A stretch of 45,740 nucleotides of DNA from Chloroflexota bacterium (GCA_020349245.1 CP070764.1:1988303-2034042); one strand, 5' to 3'. Numbered from the stretch's first letter, positions 8,050-18,053 are shown. Notes: generated by a model from the letters alone, not told the origin. Numbers and translations are program-made.

Positions 8050-10600
8050 CCGCGGTGTTGCGGCGGATGATCCGGTAGGCTGGGTATAGTCCTGCCAGTA
8101 AGGCAGCAGTGATGGCGAGGATTAGGGCTTGCAGGAAGGGTTCTGGAGTGATTTGCATTTGTAGCGTCCAGCCAAATGAACGCCGGTTGATGATGTACAC
8201 CAGGATCAAAGCCAGGACATATCCGGTAGGCATTGATAGGAGACCAGCAACCGCACCCATCAATCCCGTCTCAAGCGCTACCAGACGCCATAGCTGGCGG
8301 CTGGTTAATCCTATGGCTTTCAGAATTCCCAGCTGGCGTTGCTTGTCCAGCTGCAGGGACATCATAGCGCTCAAGACACCCACAAATGCTACGAAGGTTG
8401 TCATCAGTTGCAGAGCACTGGTGATCGCGAATGTGCGATCGAATACTTCCAGAGTGTCCGCACGCAGTACCTGGTTCGGACGCACCAACAAACTTTGAAT
8501 GGGAGCCAGATCCATGCGGATGGCTTCCGCCGTGGATTGGGGATCTACACCCGGTTCGAGGATCAATGCTGCCGCAGCAACCCCGCTATCATCCCAAAAT
8601 TTCCGGTAATTATCGAGGGCAAAGATCGCGTTGCCTTGGCTGGACGCATAATCGTAGTAAATCCCCGCAATAGGGAAGGACTGCAGTCCAGAACTGGTGT
8701 AGAGAGATAATTCGCCTCCGTGTAGTGGTAATGAGAGCCTGTTTACCAATGGCTCAGAGACCAGCACAGCACCCTGCTCTACAGCCTGCCAGATCTGATC
8801 GGGAGGATAATCAGTTGCCAGGTAGACTTGCTCCAAACCATCATTGGGGTTATTGTTCGCCGAAATCTGGATTGGTCCCTCCGGAGAATCGACAATTGCA
8901 TTTTGAAGCAAATCCACCCGAAGGACTCCATCCCAATTTTCCAATCGGGAGATCACCTGCGGGTTTATCTCCTGGATTGGCTGAGTGACGGTTGCACTGG
9001 GTACGGAAACGTAAATATCTCCGTGGAGGATCTGGTTCATCCAGGTTTCAACGGTGTAGCGAAAACTGCCGACCATCAAGGTAACACCAATCGTGACTGC
9101 AATGGCTACCATTAGAGCCGCCACAGCGACAGAAGTACGGCTGATAGAGGTGACCACTTCGCGGGGAGCCATGCGTCCCAACGCGCCCCAGATGCGGGTA
9201 GTCAACCTGGCAGCGATCGGCATCATCCAAGTTGTGAAGGTTGGGGTCAGAATGGCGATACCCAGAATTACTGCAAATGTACCGGTAAAGCTCAAAAGCA
9301 GATTCCTTTCGGATACCAGCAATATCCCGATCCCAGCAAGAATTACCACGATCCCAGCAGTACTTAACCAGCGAATAACCCGCTGTGCTTTCGATTCAAG
9401 ATTTGCCCGGGAGAGAGCCGTCCTCGGTGGAACGCTGGCAGCTTCCCAGGCAGGAAAAGCCGCGGTGATGACGGTAGCGAGAACGCCAAGCACCCCGCCT
9501 TTAATCAGGCTGTTCAGGGGCAGGGGGATATCCTGAACGGTGCTGACAAAAAACAGGTCGTTGATGGTTTGTGAGACGAGAGCAACTGTCCCCCGCCCCA
9601 TCAGGATACCGGCAAGGATGCCGAAGGCAGAACCAATCACACCGATCAGGAAAGCTTCCCCAACCACCAGGAAGAAAATCTCCCGGCGGGTAACTCCAAT
9701 ACTGCGCAAGGTACCTAATAATGGACGGCGTTGAACGACAGAAAATGTCATCGTGTTGTAGATCAAGAATAATGCCACGACCAAGGCGAGCAGACTCAGT
9801 GCGGTCAGATTCAGGCGAAAGGCTGCCGTTATCTGCTCAACCGTGCCGCTGCGGGCTTCCACCGGCAGGACTAAAACGGAGGGCGGCAGTATACCCTGGA
9901 TGGCCTGTATAGTAACTCCGCCATCTTCCGGCAAGATCAGGTCGATGCGATCAATGCGACCGAGTCGGTTGGTCAGTTCCTGGGCAGTGGCGATATCGGC
10001 TAAGAACATGCCATCGAGTGCCTGGCTAGCCAACTTATCAGGGGGCATCAGCAAACCAACAACCTGTACTTCCAAGGTACGTCCGGCAAATTTAATTTCA
10101 ATCGTCGCGCCTGGTTCGAGCGAATAGCGCTTCGATACCTCTTCAGAGATTAAAACACTCCCGGGATGAGTCAGGAACTCTGTCAGTTCATTTATTGGGA
10201 CTCCACCTCTTGCAACCAGGTAATTGCGGAAGGGGGCTTCGGAGAAAGGATCGATGCCCAGCAGCTGCAGGGTGATCCCATCCATTTCGGGTGCAACCAC
10301 ATATTCAGAGATCACCGGAGCTGCGGGGAAATCAATACCCTCCCGGCGGAGATTAAAGTAGAGAGAATCTTCAACTCCCCGCGAGCCAGCCGAGATGTAA
10401 TGCGTCGCCCGCCCAACAACCGCATCCGTGCTGAGATCAAAAGCTCGGCTCGCACTTTCGTTGGCGATGTCGATTCCAATGACAACCGCCACGCCGGAAG
10501 TGATCCCGATCACCATTAACAAACTTTGCCAGAAATGTCTTCCGAGATATCGCCAACCCAGAAGTATAAGAGGACGTGGGATCCGAGTTCTGCTGTTCAT
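8030..10600 (-). CDS. ABC transporter permease, FtsX/MacB type, two-unit
   Basis: About 856 residues from the ATG at 10600 ([16 protein letters not shown]...). A longer start would overlap the ATPase gene by 41 bp. The topology is typical of a duplicated FtsX permease. There is one membrane segment near residue 25 and a large outer MacB_PCD domain. A bundle of three segments follows ([22 protein letters not shown] marks the FtsX coupling helix), then two further segments and a second PCD domain. The last three segments end in [20 protein letters not shown]. The repeat '[11 protein letters not shown]' / '[11 protein letters not shown]' marks both halves. With the ATPase 16 bp upstream and the AttH-like protein overlapping downstream, it forms a mechanotransmission-type exporter rather than an importer. 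Substrate unknown; lipophilic compounds are typical. Confidence 0.9.
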   Translation of the reverse strand: MNSRTRIPRPLILLGWRYLGRHFWQSLLMVIGITSGVAVVIGIDIANESASRAFDLSTDAVVGRATHYISAGSRGVEDSLYFNLRREGIDFPAAPVISEYVVAPEMDGITLQLLGIDPFSEAPFRNYLVARGGVPINELTEFLTHPGSVLISEEVSKRYSLEPGATIEIKFAGRTLEVQVVGLLMPPDKLASQALDGMFLADIATAQELTNRLGRIDRIDLILPEDGGVTIQAIQGILPPSVLVLPVEARSGTVEQITAAFRLNLTALSLLALVVALFLIYNTMTFSVVQRRPLLGTLRSIGVTRREIFFLVVGEAFLIGVIGSAFGILAGILMGRGTVALVSQTINDLFFVSTVQDIPLPLNSLIKGGVLGVLATVITAAFPAWEAASVPPRTALSRANLESKAQRVIRWLSTAGIVVILAGIGILLVSERNLLLSFTGTFAVILGIAILTPTFTTWMMPIAARLTTRIWGALGRMAPREVVTSISRTSVAVAALMVAIAVTIGVTLMVGSFRYTVETWMNQILHGDIYVSVPSATVTQPIQEINPQVISRLENWDGVLRVDLLQNAIVDSPEGPIQISANNNPNDGLEQVYLATDYPPDQIWQAVEQGAVLVSEPLVNRLSLPLHGGELSLYTSSGLQSFPIAGIYYDYASSQGNAIFALDNYRKFWDDSGVAAAALILEPGVDPQSTAEAIRMDLAPIQSLLVRPNQVLRADTLEVFDRTFAITSALQLMTTFVAFVGVLSAMMSLQLDKQRQLGILKAIGLTSRQLWRLVALETGLMGAVAGLLSMPTGYVLALILVYIINRRSFGWTLQMQITPEPFLQALILAITAALLAGLYPAYRIIRRNTADAIRFD

Positions 10601-10616
10601 GTCCAAGTCAAGCCGC

Positions 10617-11324
10617 TCAAGCTGGGATAAGCTCCAATGGATGCAGGCAGCCTCCATATAATTCTAACGAGCGGTCTGCGTATTGGGCATTCTCCCGGCT
10701 GTGGGTGACCATGATCAAGTTATGGCCAGAGTTACGGGTCAGCCTATCCAGAAGCGTGAGGATTTGTGCCCCGGTTTCCTGGTCCAGGTTGCCGGTAGGT
10801 TCATCTGCCAAAACAAGCAAGGGATCGTGGACCAGGGCTCGGGCGATCGCTACCCGCTGTTGTTCACCCCCGGATAGCCGATCGGGAAATGTTTCCAGCC
10901 GGTCGGCTAACTGTACCTGGTCTAAAATCTTGGTCGCCCGCCTTTCAGCTTCATCCAGATTTTGACCGATTAACTCCAGTGGTAAGCTTACATTTTCCAG
11001 AACTGTTAGAGTTGGGATCAGGTTGAAGAACTGGAAAACGAATCCAATTTTTTGCCGGCGAAAAAGCGTGCGTTGATTTTCATCGAGCTGGGTTAGCATT
11101 TGACCGTTGATCTGGATGTCTCCCTTATCAGGCAGATCGATTCCGCTGATCAAGTTCAACAAGGTACTCTTTCCACTGCCGCTCCTACCTAAAATTGCTG
11201 TAAATTCTCCTTTTTTAAATAAAGCACCGGTCCCGCGCAGCACAGCTCGCTTCTGGTTTCCCTCTTGAAATTCCTTCCAGAGATCATTTAAACGAATAAA
11301 CTCATCATCATATTCATTACTCAT
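10617..11324 (-). CDS. ABC transporter ATP-binding protein (LolD/MacB class)
   Basis: A 235-residue ATPase. Visible motifs are Walker [10 protein letters not shown], a Q-loop in [18 protein letters not shown], signature [15 protein letters not shown], Walker [14 protein letters not shown] and the H-loop MVTHS. The [14 protein letters not shown] and DEPTGNLD wording is typical of the class that drives FtsX-type permeases. The start at 11324 has UGAGG 6 nt upstream. An alternative ATG (11336) overlaps the upstream stop as ATGA, so either may be used. It powers the permease encoded immediately downstream. Confidence 0.93.
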   Translation of the reverse strand: MSNEYDDEFIRLNDLWKEFQEGNQKRAVLRGTGALFKKGEFTAILGRSGSGKSTLLNLISGIDLPDKGDIQINGQMLTQLDENQRTLFRRQKIGFVFQFFNLIPTLTVLENVSLPLELIGQNLDEAERRATKILDQVQLADRLETFPDRLSGGEQQRVAIARALVHDPLLVLADEPTGNLDQETGAQILTLLDRLTRNSGHNLIMVTHSRENAQYADRSLELYGGCLHPLELIPA

Positions 11325-11332
11325 TGATAACC

Positions 11333-11908
11333 TCATCTCCCCGGCTGGATATCGCCCAGCAATTCGAGGAGTTCGCTTGATTTTTGGGTGGTGAATTCTC
11401 CAGATGTCCGCCACAAGATTAGGCCTTCTTGATCAACCAACATGACAACAATTTCATTTTCTGTACCAATTTCAAGTGCATTTTTAAACGAATTTTTTTC
11501 CAGGTACAGCGTTACTGTTCTCGCCCTGGCGATTTGATCGGGGATTCCCGCCCGCATGCCCTCGTTGATGAAGGTCCGCGAAATTGCTGGGAGCTCGTAA
11601 ATCGTGGGTAGCTCGTAGTAAACAAATCCAGGAAAAGCAGCTTCCACCTGCTGGACAAATGGTATCCAGGTGTTCACTGCGGTTTGCTGGGTTTGTTGGA
11701 AAGCAATGATCACGAAGTTTAACTTTCCTTCAAAATCCCGGGGAAATTGAAATTCCCGCCGGTTCAGGTTATAACCTGACACAATTGGAAAGCGGGATTG
11801 ACCGGGCAGAATTATCAGCTTACTCTTTCCAGGAGCAATTTTCCAAATAATACCCACGACTCCTATCACAAGAGCTGAGATCAAGAGAATTACCTGTGGA
11901 CTCATCAA
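11333..11908 (-). CDS. Membrane-anchored thioredoxin-fold (ATP10-like) protein without CxxC
   Basis: A 191-residue protein with one N-terminal membrane segment (about residues 5-24). An extracytoplasmic domain follows, with [42 protein letters not shown] and, near the end, [16 protein letters not shown]. The strand order and the 'G.ILWR..G' close resemble thioredoxin-like proteins, especially ATP10-like ones. There is no CxxC motif and no cysteine at all, so a thiol-redox role is excluded. It lies 8 bp before the ABC ATPase and is likely a scaffold or partner of the exporter (inference). I do not recognise a specific gene. Confidence 0.7.
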   Translation of the reverse strand: MMSPQVILLISALVIGVVGIIWKIAPGKSKLIILPGQSRFPIVSGYNLNRREFQFPRDFEGKLNFVIIAFQQTQQTAVNTWIPFVQQVEAAFPGFVYYELPTIYELPAISRTFINEGMRAGIPDQIARARTVTLYLEKNSFKNALEIGTENEIVVMLVDQEGLILWRTSGEFTTQKSSELLELLGDIQPGR

Positions 11909-11918
11909 AACCTCGAGT

Positions 11919-12416
11919 TTACTGCGAGTTCTCTGGTTCCGGGATTACGCGACCGCCCCGCACAGTAGCACCCAGCACCAGGGCTGAACCAATAATCGCT
12001 AAATTCTTGATGATGTATTGACCTTCCAAGGTCAGTACAAAGGGGAAATTGGTCCAACACACCTCGGGCAACATAAACAAGGGTAATGCTGTTCCTGGAA
12101 TTTGTAAGAAGAGCAGCAAGATGGTCAGGCGCTGAAACTTGCTGGTTACAAAACCGGATAAGAAGCCTATCCCAATAAGGACTTCCCAGGCAGCTAGAAT
12201 GGGTAGGAAATAATCTGGGTTGAAAAAATATGTGGTATTGCGGACCAATTCTTCTGCTGGGCTTAATCCGGGGAAGAACTTCAGCGCCCCGAACCAGATA
12301 AAAATCACTCCAAGGCCGAAACGTAGGATTTTCAAGCTGTAGTCTGCCATCCAGCGGGTGATCTGGATATCGATGCGATTGAACATATTTTGAAGCGTAT
12401 GTGTATTTTCCATCAT
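11919..12416 (-). CDS. DoxX / YkgB-like small membrane protein
   Basis: A 165-residue protein with about four membrane segments: ILRFGLGVIFIWFGALKFF (residues 29-47), FLPILAAWEVLIGIGFLSGF, LTILLLFLQIPGTALPLF and IIKNLAIIGSALVLGA. The GALKFFPG and AAWEVLIGIGFL wording fits the DoxX/DUF417 group of small quinone-linked or redox membrane proteins. The gaps to both neighbours are about 10 bp, so it is in the operon. The start could be either of two adjacent ATGs. Function in bacteria is mostly unassigned; a link to oxidative stress is known for some relatives. Confidence 0.8.
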   Translation of the reverse strand: MMENTHTLQNMFNRIDIQITRWMADYSLKILRFGLGVIFIWFGALKFFPGLSPAEELVRNTTYFFNPDYFLPILAAWEVLIGIGFLSGFVTSKFQRLTILLLFLQIPGTALPLFMLPEVCWTNFPFVLTLEGQYIIKNLAIIGSALVLGATVRGGRVIPEPENSQ

Positions 12417-12425
12417 GTATCTTGG

Positions 12426-13394
12426 TTACTCCCTTTCTAACAGGTGGTGAGCGGCTGAAATTCCCGATAGCGCAGCGCCTTCTATGCGGGGACCACCGAA
12501 ACCATCACCAGCAAAATAAAGATTCGACAGAGTTGTTGATTGATAGAATCTTTTCGGGTAGATTTTATTTGGATGGCTGTAACGCCATTTATGGATCTGC
12601 CAATCTAACACCTGACCACCTAGCCACGGATTTGCTTGTTCGATCAGGGATTCAGCAAGGTATCCGGGATCTCGCTGAAAGTTTTCTCGGCTGAATTCTA
12701 CAGAGGCATGAATCGTCAGGGATGTTGTGCCAGTAGAGATACCTTTTTGGTTGTTATCTGCCAGCCACTGGATGGAGCTTTTTTCAAGTTTCAATCCTCC
12801 AGGTGGTGGAACTCGACTGGGTCCGTCGATGAGTAGGATAGTGGCAATGCAGGGGTGGTACTGAATCGCGCTGAGTGTGTTGTAATCTGTTGACGATAGA
12901 AAGCTATGAGTATCGGTGAGCATTTGAAGCGATTGCGGTACCGGGGCTGTCAGCAGCACATACCGGGCGGTGAATTGCTCCCCACCTGTTGAATGAATTA
13001 CCCAGGAGCTCTCCTGGTAACTTATCGATTTGACCTGGTGGTTGAGATAAATCTTTTGGCCTTTCGCCAGGTGTTTGGCAATGGAGGTCATACCGCCAAT
13101 CCCCATATAACGGGGATGTTCACCCGACTTTCCATTTGATCCAGAAAAGTTGCATGACCAGACCTGGGCAACACCTCGCCTGGTCCAGCTTTCAACCCAG
13201 GACTGGAAGCTGGCATCCCGCACCGTAAAGAATTGGGCACCATGGTCTGCCACAACACCCTTGAAGCGCCGAGTCGCCATGCGACCTCCAACTCCACTGG
13301 ATTTCTCTAATATGATCACAGAATGTCCGGCCTGGTTCAAGATTTTCCCGGCAATCAGACCACTGATCCCGGCCCCGATGATGATGATTTCCAT
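12426..13394 (-). CDS. Renalase-like FAD-dependent NAD(P)H oxidoreductase
   Basis: A 322-residue flavoprotein. The FAD loop IIIGAGISGLIAGKILNQAG and the following acidic strand end EKSSGVGGRMATRR are at the N terminus. The segment VADHGAQFFTVRDASFQSWV is characteristic of the renalase/COG3380 group. YFAGDGFGGPRIEGAALSGI near the C terminus is the second FAD-binding motif. Renalase-type enzymes oxidise aberrant isomers of NAD(P)H back to NAD(P)+. It heads the eight-gene operon, followed by DoxX after 9 bp. No strong ribosome site precedes the ATG. COG3380 proteins are often found with FeS photolyases, and one lies 326 bp upstream here. Confidence 0.85.
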   Translation of the reverse strand: MEIIIIGAGISGLIAGKILNQAGHSVIILEKSSGVGGRMATRRFKGVVADHGAQFFTVRDASFQSWVESWTRRGVAQVWSCNFSGSNGKSGEHPRYMGIGGMTSIAKHLAKGQKIYLNHQVKSISYQESSWVIHSTGGEQFTARYVLLTAPVPQSLQMLTDTHSFLSSTDYNTLSAIQYHPCIATILLIDGPSRVPPPGGLKLEKSSIQWLADNNQKGISTGTTSLTIHASVEFSRENFQRDPGYLAESLIEQANPWLGGQVLDWQIHKWRYSHPNKIYPKRFYQSTTLSNLYFAGDGFGGPRIEGAALSGISAAHHLLERE

Positions 13395-13426
13395 GATTGG
13401 CTTCAGATTGAATGCAAAAGATCTAC

Positions 13427-13555
13427 TTATCCCTTCTGACCCGTTTCGTAAGCTTCAAGGATTCTCTCCGCCACTTTTTCTGGGGAAGCAGCATCCACTA
13501 GTTGGCGCAATGAGATTTTATCCCAAAGTGAGCTAGCTACGGCTCCTGTTCTCAC
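13427..13555 (-). pseudogene. Short open frame, possible gene remnant or small leader gene
   Basis: A GTG at 13555 opens 42 codons ending in TAA at 13427: VRTGAVASSLWDKISLRQLV... The second half (SPEKVAERILEAYETGQKG) looks like a genuine C-terminal amphipathic helix, with natural codon choice. There is no good ribosome site and the frame is closed by a stop 5 codons upstream of the GTG. It sits between the photolyase and renalase-like genes on the same strand, 32 bp upstream of the latter. I do not recognise the family. It may be the 3' remnant of a lost gene or a real micro-protein. Confidence 0.3.
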
Positions 13556-13720
13556 AAGGTAATGACTTTCTTAGGTTTTTCATTCCTACCTTGCTGACTT
13601 TAGTTAAAACTGTTGGGTAGAATATTTTGCTATATGTGTATTTTACCAGAAAAAACTTTATAATGTCATGTAATTGCAAAGGTTTTGTAGATTATACCCG
13701 GGAAGCTAAACCCTGTGAAT

Positions 13721-15238
13721 TTATGCAAGGCTTTCAAGGAATTTACCTGTGTCTTCCTTGATTTGTTCGCGCTGGTTCGAATCGAATCGCCGGAGGCCGA
13801 GTAAGCTCCTTCCCATGCGGGGATTGGTTTTCAAGGTGTCCTCATGGGTCAAAATAAAATTCCAGTACAGGTAATTATATGGGCAAGCTGTGACACCGCT
13901 GCGCAGCTTGTGGTCAAAAGAGCAATTACGGCAATGGTCGCTCATTTTGTTGATATAGTTCGCTGAAGAGATGTACGGTTTGGTCGAGATTTGTCCGCCA
14001 TCAGCATAGAGTCCCATGCCGTATACATTGGGCAGCATGACCCATTCGTAAGCGTCGATATAAGCGCTGAGGAACCAAGCATTTACTTCTTGAGGGGCGA
14101 TACCAGCTAATAGACAAAAATTTGAAAGGATCATCAAGCGTTCAATATGGTGCGTATATCCGTCATTCAGTGCTCGCCAGATGACCTTCTGTAAGCAGTT
14201 CAATTGGGTGTTTGAATGCCAAAACATCTGCGGCAGTTCGCGCCTGGCATTAAAAAAATTCGCTTCGTCAATTCCCGGCACCATGCGCCAATACTGCCAG
14301 TATATATATTCGCGCCAACCAACGAGCTGCCGAATAAATCCTTCTGCGGAATTTATTGGTGCCTTTCCATCAAGAAATCGTTTTTCTGCTTCCTGAGCTA
14401 ATTTCAATGGCTCCAGTAAGCCCAGGTTCAGATAAGGTGAGAGCCGGGAGTGGAATAGGGTGCCATGTGTGTTGCTCATCGCATCTTCGTAAGCGCCAAA
14501 ATCGGCCAGCCGGTTATCAAAAAAATCATCTGCGGCAGACTGGGCTGCCTCGTGAGTGACTGCATAATCGAAACCGGTTGCCTGGCCTATCCCGATGTAC
14601 TTCTGCTCAACCTCTTCAATGACGGAGGTTGTGATTTCATCGGCCTTGAAGGAGATCGGTACAGGCGGTTGAACGTCTTTTGGCAGGCGCAATCGATTGT
14701 TTTTGTCGAAGTTCCATGCGCCTCCACTTGGTTGACCATCCGGTCCTATCAACAAATTGAAGTATTGGCGCATTTCTCTGTAGAAGTTCTCCTGCAGGTA
14801 GCGCTTGTCTGGATCGGGATCTGGATATGGATCGTATCGACCAACCAAGAATTGGGTGTTGGGCAATAACTTTACAGGAATCTTGAACTTCTCCTGCAGG
14901 TTTTCTTGGAAAACGCGACCACGATATTCACTGGCCGCCATGGTGTAGATCTTCTCTGGGTGATGGCTCTGGATGTGGTTTTCAATCGCCATGCTGGTGG
15001 TTGAGGATATCCTGTAATCCACTTCGAAGCCAGTGTTCCTCAATTTCTCAGCGTAATGGCGCATAGCGCTGAAGAGCAACACTAATTTTTTCTGATGGTA
15101 TGGGTGACGCTGTGCTCTTTCTTGACTCTCGATCATCAAGACTCGTAAACCATTCCCACTGACATCCTTTTCAGCCAAGGAAAGTGCAGGATGTTCTTGT
15201 AATAATTGATCGCCGAGTATCCAAACGGTAACTGCCAT
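13721..15238 (-). CDS. FeS-cluster cryptochrome/photolyase family protein (PhrB/CryPro type)
   Basis: A 505-residue protein (MAVTVWILGDQLLQEHPAL...). The N-terminal part is the antenna-binding alpha/beta domain of COG3046 proteins (KLVLLFSAMRHYAEKLR, YTMAASEYRGRVFQENL). The C-terminal FAD domain contains FIRQLVGWREYIYW, THHIERLMILSNFCLLAGI, WFLSAYIDAYEWVMLPNVYGMGLYADGG and SDHCRNCSFD...TACPYNYLYW. The four cysteines (one in SNFCLLAG, CxxC in DHCRNC, one in TACPYN) match the four ligands of the [4Fe-4S] cluster in this class. Family members repair (6-4) photoproducts or act as light sensors. The length is normal. It is transcribed towards the renalase-like operon. Confidence 0.92.
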   Translation of the reverse strand: MAVTVWILGDQLLQEHPALSLAEKDVSGNGLRVLMIESQERAQRHPYHQKKLVLLFSAMRHYAEKLRNTGFEVDYRISSTTSMAIENHIQSHHPEKIYTMAASEYRGRVFQENLQEKFKIPVKLLPNTQFLVGRYDPYPDPDPDKRYLQENFYREMRQYFNLLIGPDGQPSGGAWNFDKNNRLRLPKDVQPPVPISFKADEITTSVIEEVEQKYIGIGQATGFDYAVTHEAAQSAADDFFDNRLADFGAYEDAMSNTHGTLFHSRLSPYLNLGLLEPLKLAQEAEKRFLDGKAPINSAEGFIRQLVGWREYIYWQYWRMVPGIDEANFFNARRELPQMFWHSNTQLNCLQKVIWRALNDGYTHHIERLMILSNFCLLAGIAPQEVNAWFLSAYIDAYEWVMLPNVYGMGLYADGGQISTKPYISSANYINKMSDHCRNCSFDHKLRSGVTACPYNYLYWNFILTHEDTLKTNPRMGRSLLGLRRFDSNQREQIKEDTGKFLESLA

Positions 15239-15390
15239 ACTGTTTGCCTTTGCTAAATTTTATCCCAACCTGCTTGCTTTCCTCAGGGTGATCAGTAGAA
15301 TACCAAGTTTTTTTGAATCGGGCAATCAAATGAGAGAGCAGGAATAAAATTTTTCGGAATATTTTGCTCTCAGAAAATTCCCTCTCAGGT

Positions 15391-15427
15391 AAATAAAAAA
15401 AAGCCCTGCATGGTCCCATGCAGGGCT
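15391..15427 (-). terminator. Rho-independent terminator of the SH3b lipoprotein gene
   Basis: The perfect 10-bp stem GCCCTGCATG / CATGCAGGGC (15403-15412 and 15417-15426) has a 4-nt loop. On the minus strand it is followed by a run of T (plus-strand A at 15391-15402, one interruption). It lies about 10 bp after the stop at 15437. Confidence 0.9.
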
Positions 15428-15436
15428 TGAAGTTGC

Positions 15437-16849
15437 TTATGGGCAGAACTGCGATTCTGTCACTGGCAGGTTTTCGGTATTGCTGGCGTTCAGATAATTC
15501 CCATTTAACCAGCCAATTCCATCCGGGGCATACTCCTCTGGAACAAGCACTGCATACCAACCACCGTCCTCGCTGATACCCACTGCTTCCGCGGTAACAC
15601 CAACACCAACTTTACCGTAGGATTCACATTGATTACTGGGGCCATTGCGTACAGAGAGCACATCAGTAGTTGTCACAGTTGGTTCTTGGGGCTCAGGTGT
15701 CGGTGCCGGAACATCTGGAGGCAGAGGAGGTACTGGCAAAACTGGTAAGCCCCCGGTGTTTTGAGGAACAACATACGCAGCTGATACCCACCCACTGCCA
15801 GTTGACGAAAGGGTCGTCGGCAGCTTTACCGCATACCAGCCGGCATCTGAGGTGATCCCGATGGCTTCCCCGGTCGCGCCTGGGGCTGCAACGAAAAGCA
15901 CCGGGTAGTTCAAACCAGGTCCTGTGCGAACGTTTACATAGGTGGTCGAAGTGACTGTTGCGGCACCGGGTTCAGGTGTGGGGATTTCACCCGTTCCAGG
16001 AGGTGGTGTTGCTCCCGGGGGGATATATTCGTCATCTAGCAGCCAGACCTTATAGTTGTCGTAAGATGTCAAAAATCCCTGGACCGTGGTTGCACGTACA
16101 AAATAACCGATCTTGCCTTCCTCGGTGAATGTGTTGTCCAGGGCACCCGCTAATAAAACGCCGTTCCCGTAAAGCAGGTATTCGCTGCCAAAGGCGACAA
16201 CACCGATCCGATTTTTCTCACCAGGGCTAACCTGGATTGCGTCATTTCTACCCGGTTCAATCACAACTTTGGTCTGTTCCCCGTCCCAGAGGGTCAGGTA
16301 GTATTGGCCATCGCAGGTCAAACCGTACTGGTAGCCACGAAAATTATCCGGCGCCCGGAAGAGCATGCCGAAGCGATCGTTCGGTTCGCAAGTTTCCGGC
16401 ATGTAAACCTCGGTCTCAATGTAGAAGTTTTGAATTAACGGCCAGGAAACTTCCCAGCAAATAATCCCTTCCAATCCTTTTGATTCCATCAGGTACCTGC
16501 CCCCGGTGATCTCAGATTTGAAGCAATCATTATCGAATAGCGTCCAATTCCCCTTGGCATCGAAGGTATCCACCCCGTCTGGTTCTCCAAGTATGGTGGC
16601 TGGATCCCCTTCAATTGGTACTGAGGTGGCTGTGGGTGAAGGTTCAGGGGTTTCTGTTGGCGGAGGGAGTTCTGTTGGTGCAGTGGTTGGCTCCTGTGGG
16701 GATGGTGCCATTGCAGTCAATGTGGCATTGACACTCTCTTCTACCTGTCCTTGATCCATTGTCGGTGCCGGTGGCTCAGTAGTGGCACTGCTACAAGCAC
16801 TGATGAGTAAAATCAGCACTAATGTGAGTACAGCAAATGATCTTTTCAT
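15437..16849 (-). CDS. Lipoprotein with laminin-G/DUF1080-like domain and two SH3b domains
   Basis: A 470-residue exported lipoprotein. The signal peptide ends in the lipobox ISAC (Cys about residue 18). A Pro/Thr-rich linker (about 20-85) leads to a beta-sandwich domain (about 90-270; IICWEVSWPLIQNFYIETEVYM, FGMLFRAPDNFRGYQYGL, NRIGVVAFGSEYLLYGNGVLL) resembling carbohydrate-binding 3-keto-glucoside hydrolase-like folds. Two bacterial SH3 domains follow (TYVNVRTGPGLNYPVL, about 300-360; VLSVRNGPSNQCESYG, about 400-455), joined by a second Pro-rich linker. GGAGAAG precedes the ATG at 16849; an upstream in-frame ATG is not needed. SH3b domains bind peptidoglycan or polymer, so a cell-surface binding role is likely. 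It is a single gene with its own terminator. Confidence 0.85.
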   Translation of the reverse strand: MKRSFAVLTLVLILLISACSSATTEPPAPTMDQGQVEESVNATLTAMAPSPQEPTTAPTELPPPTETPEPSPTATSVPIEGDPATILGEPDGVDTFDAKGNWTLFDNDCFKSEITGGRYLMESKGLEGIICWEVSWPLIQNFYIETEVYMPETCEPNDRFGMLFRAPDNFRGYQYGLTCDGQYYLTLWDGEQTKVVIEPGRNDAIQVSPGEKNRIGVVAFGSEYLLYGNGVLLAGALDNTFTEEGKIGYFVRATTVQGFLTSYDNYKVWLLDDEYIPPGATPPPGTGEIPTPEPGAATVTSTTYVNVRTGPGLNYPVLFVAAPGATGEAIGITSDAGWYAVKLPTTLSSTGSGWVSAAYVVPQNTGGLPVLPVPPLPPDVPAPTPEPQEPTVTTTDVLSVRNGPSNQCESYGKVGVGVTAEAVGISEDGGWYAVLVPEEYAPDGIGWLNGNYLNASNTENLPVTESQFCP

Positions 16850-17339
16850 TTTCTTCTCCTTCCAATACATAATCAATATAATTTATAAGTTTGAACTTTG
16901 ATTACATATGGGTTTCCGATTATCTCGAATAGAATATGGTTTCTTTCCCCAATATTAGTTGGACAATCATAACAAGAAAAAAGGAATTTGACAAATCGCT
17001 CATCTTGCGCTTTCATTGATAATATGATTATATTTACCCGCAGGTTTATCCTGAACTTGTCAGATAGTGGAAATCAATTTAGGCGTAAATTCGAGAGATT
17101 GCTCCGATCGAAATTCCCAAGCCAGTGAATGATACTTCCACGAATACTAATATTGAAATTTCTTCGCCTTGTATAATTGATGACAAATGTTCGGTTAGGT
17201 CACTTGACTTTTTCCCGTGAATACACATCTCACCGAATGGTGATAACCATATGAGATACTTCTCGAATATAAAATACTTGCAAACTGAGGAAGTACAACC
17301 TGCCCAAAATCAGTGTATGCGGTTCATAATCGAGATTTC
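16850..17339. other. Intergenic region between divergent genes
   Basis: About 490 bp separate the divergently transcribed lipoprotein (minus) and exonuclease (plus) genes. The stretch is AT-rich, with several TATAAA/TATATT-like boxes on each strand, and presumably carries both promoters. I see no RNA gene, repeat or further coding region in it. Confidence 0.5.
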
Positions 17340-18053
17340 ATGAGCAATCAAATGAAATACCTGGCTTTTGATATTGAAATCACCCGGATCATGCCGCCTG
17401 GCAGTCAGGATTGGGCGATTTTTCGACCATTGGGAATCTCCTGTGCTGCAACGCTGCCGAATGATGAGGCAGCTCGATTTTGGTATGGTCAGGAAGGTTC
17501 TGCAGGTTTTGCACCCCAGATGAGCCTTGAAGAAACCCGGGAACTGGTCAGGTACCTTCAAGACCAGGTCGAGTCTGGTTATCAAATCGTCACCTGGAAC
17601 GGTCTTGGATTCGATTTTGATATCTTGGCTGAGGAGAGCGGTATGCATCAGGTATGCAGTTCACTGGCTGTAGACCACATTGATATGATGTTCCATATTT
17701 TTTGCTTGAAAGGTTATCCACTGGGATTGGATAAGGCAGCCAAAGGGATGGGTTTAAGTGGGAAACCACCCGGACTAACCGGAGAAATGGCACCCAGGTT
17801 GTGGGCCGAGGGTCGTTTCCAGGAGGTCTTAGATTATCTCCGGCAAGATGTGCACACAATCTTAGATCTTGCCTACTTGGTCGATATTAATCGCCAAATT
17901 CGTTGGCTCAGCAACAGTGGACGGCCACAATTCCTGGCTTTGTCATCAGGCTGGTTAAGAGTTGAGGAAGCTAGTAAACTACCCCTGCCAGATTCCTCCT
18001 GGATGACTAATCCTTGGCCGCGTTCAAAATTCACCGGGTGGTTGTCACCATAA
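17340..18053 (+). CDS. DEDDy 3'-5' exonuclease (RNase H-like fold)
   Basis: A 237-residue protein from the ATG at 17340 (MSNQMKYLAFDIE...); another ATG nine codons earlier is possible. Exo I is AFDIEI (Asp and Glu ligands). Exo II is IVTWNGLGFDFDIL (Asp). Exo III is LDYLRQDVHTILDL, with the Y-x3-D spacing of DEDDy enzymes. The organisation matches the predicted PolB-like 3'-5' exonuclease group. No polymerase domain follows. It is a lone plus-strand gene between two minus-strand genes. A role in DNA or RNA end trimming is inferred from the active site only. Confidence 0.82.
   Translation: MSNQMKYLAFDIEITRIMPPGSQDWAIFRPLGISCAATLPNDEAARFWYGQEGSAGFAPQMSLEETRELVRYLQDQVESGYQIVTWNGLGFDFDILAEESGMHQVCSSLAVDHIDMMFHIFCLKGYPLGLDKAAKGMGLSGKPPGLTGEMAPRLWAEGRFQEVLDYLRQDVHTILDLAYLVDINRQIRWLSNSGRPQFLALSSGWLRVEEASKLPLPDSSWMTNPWPRSKFTGWLSP

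Noticed and set aside
15171..15560. 129-codon minus-strand frame overlapping the lipoprotein and photolyase genes
   Set aside because: It overlaps both real genes and the clear terminator between them.
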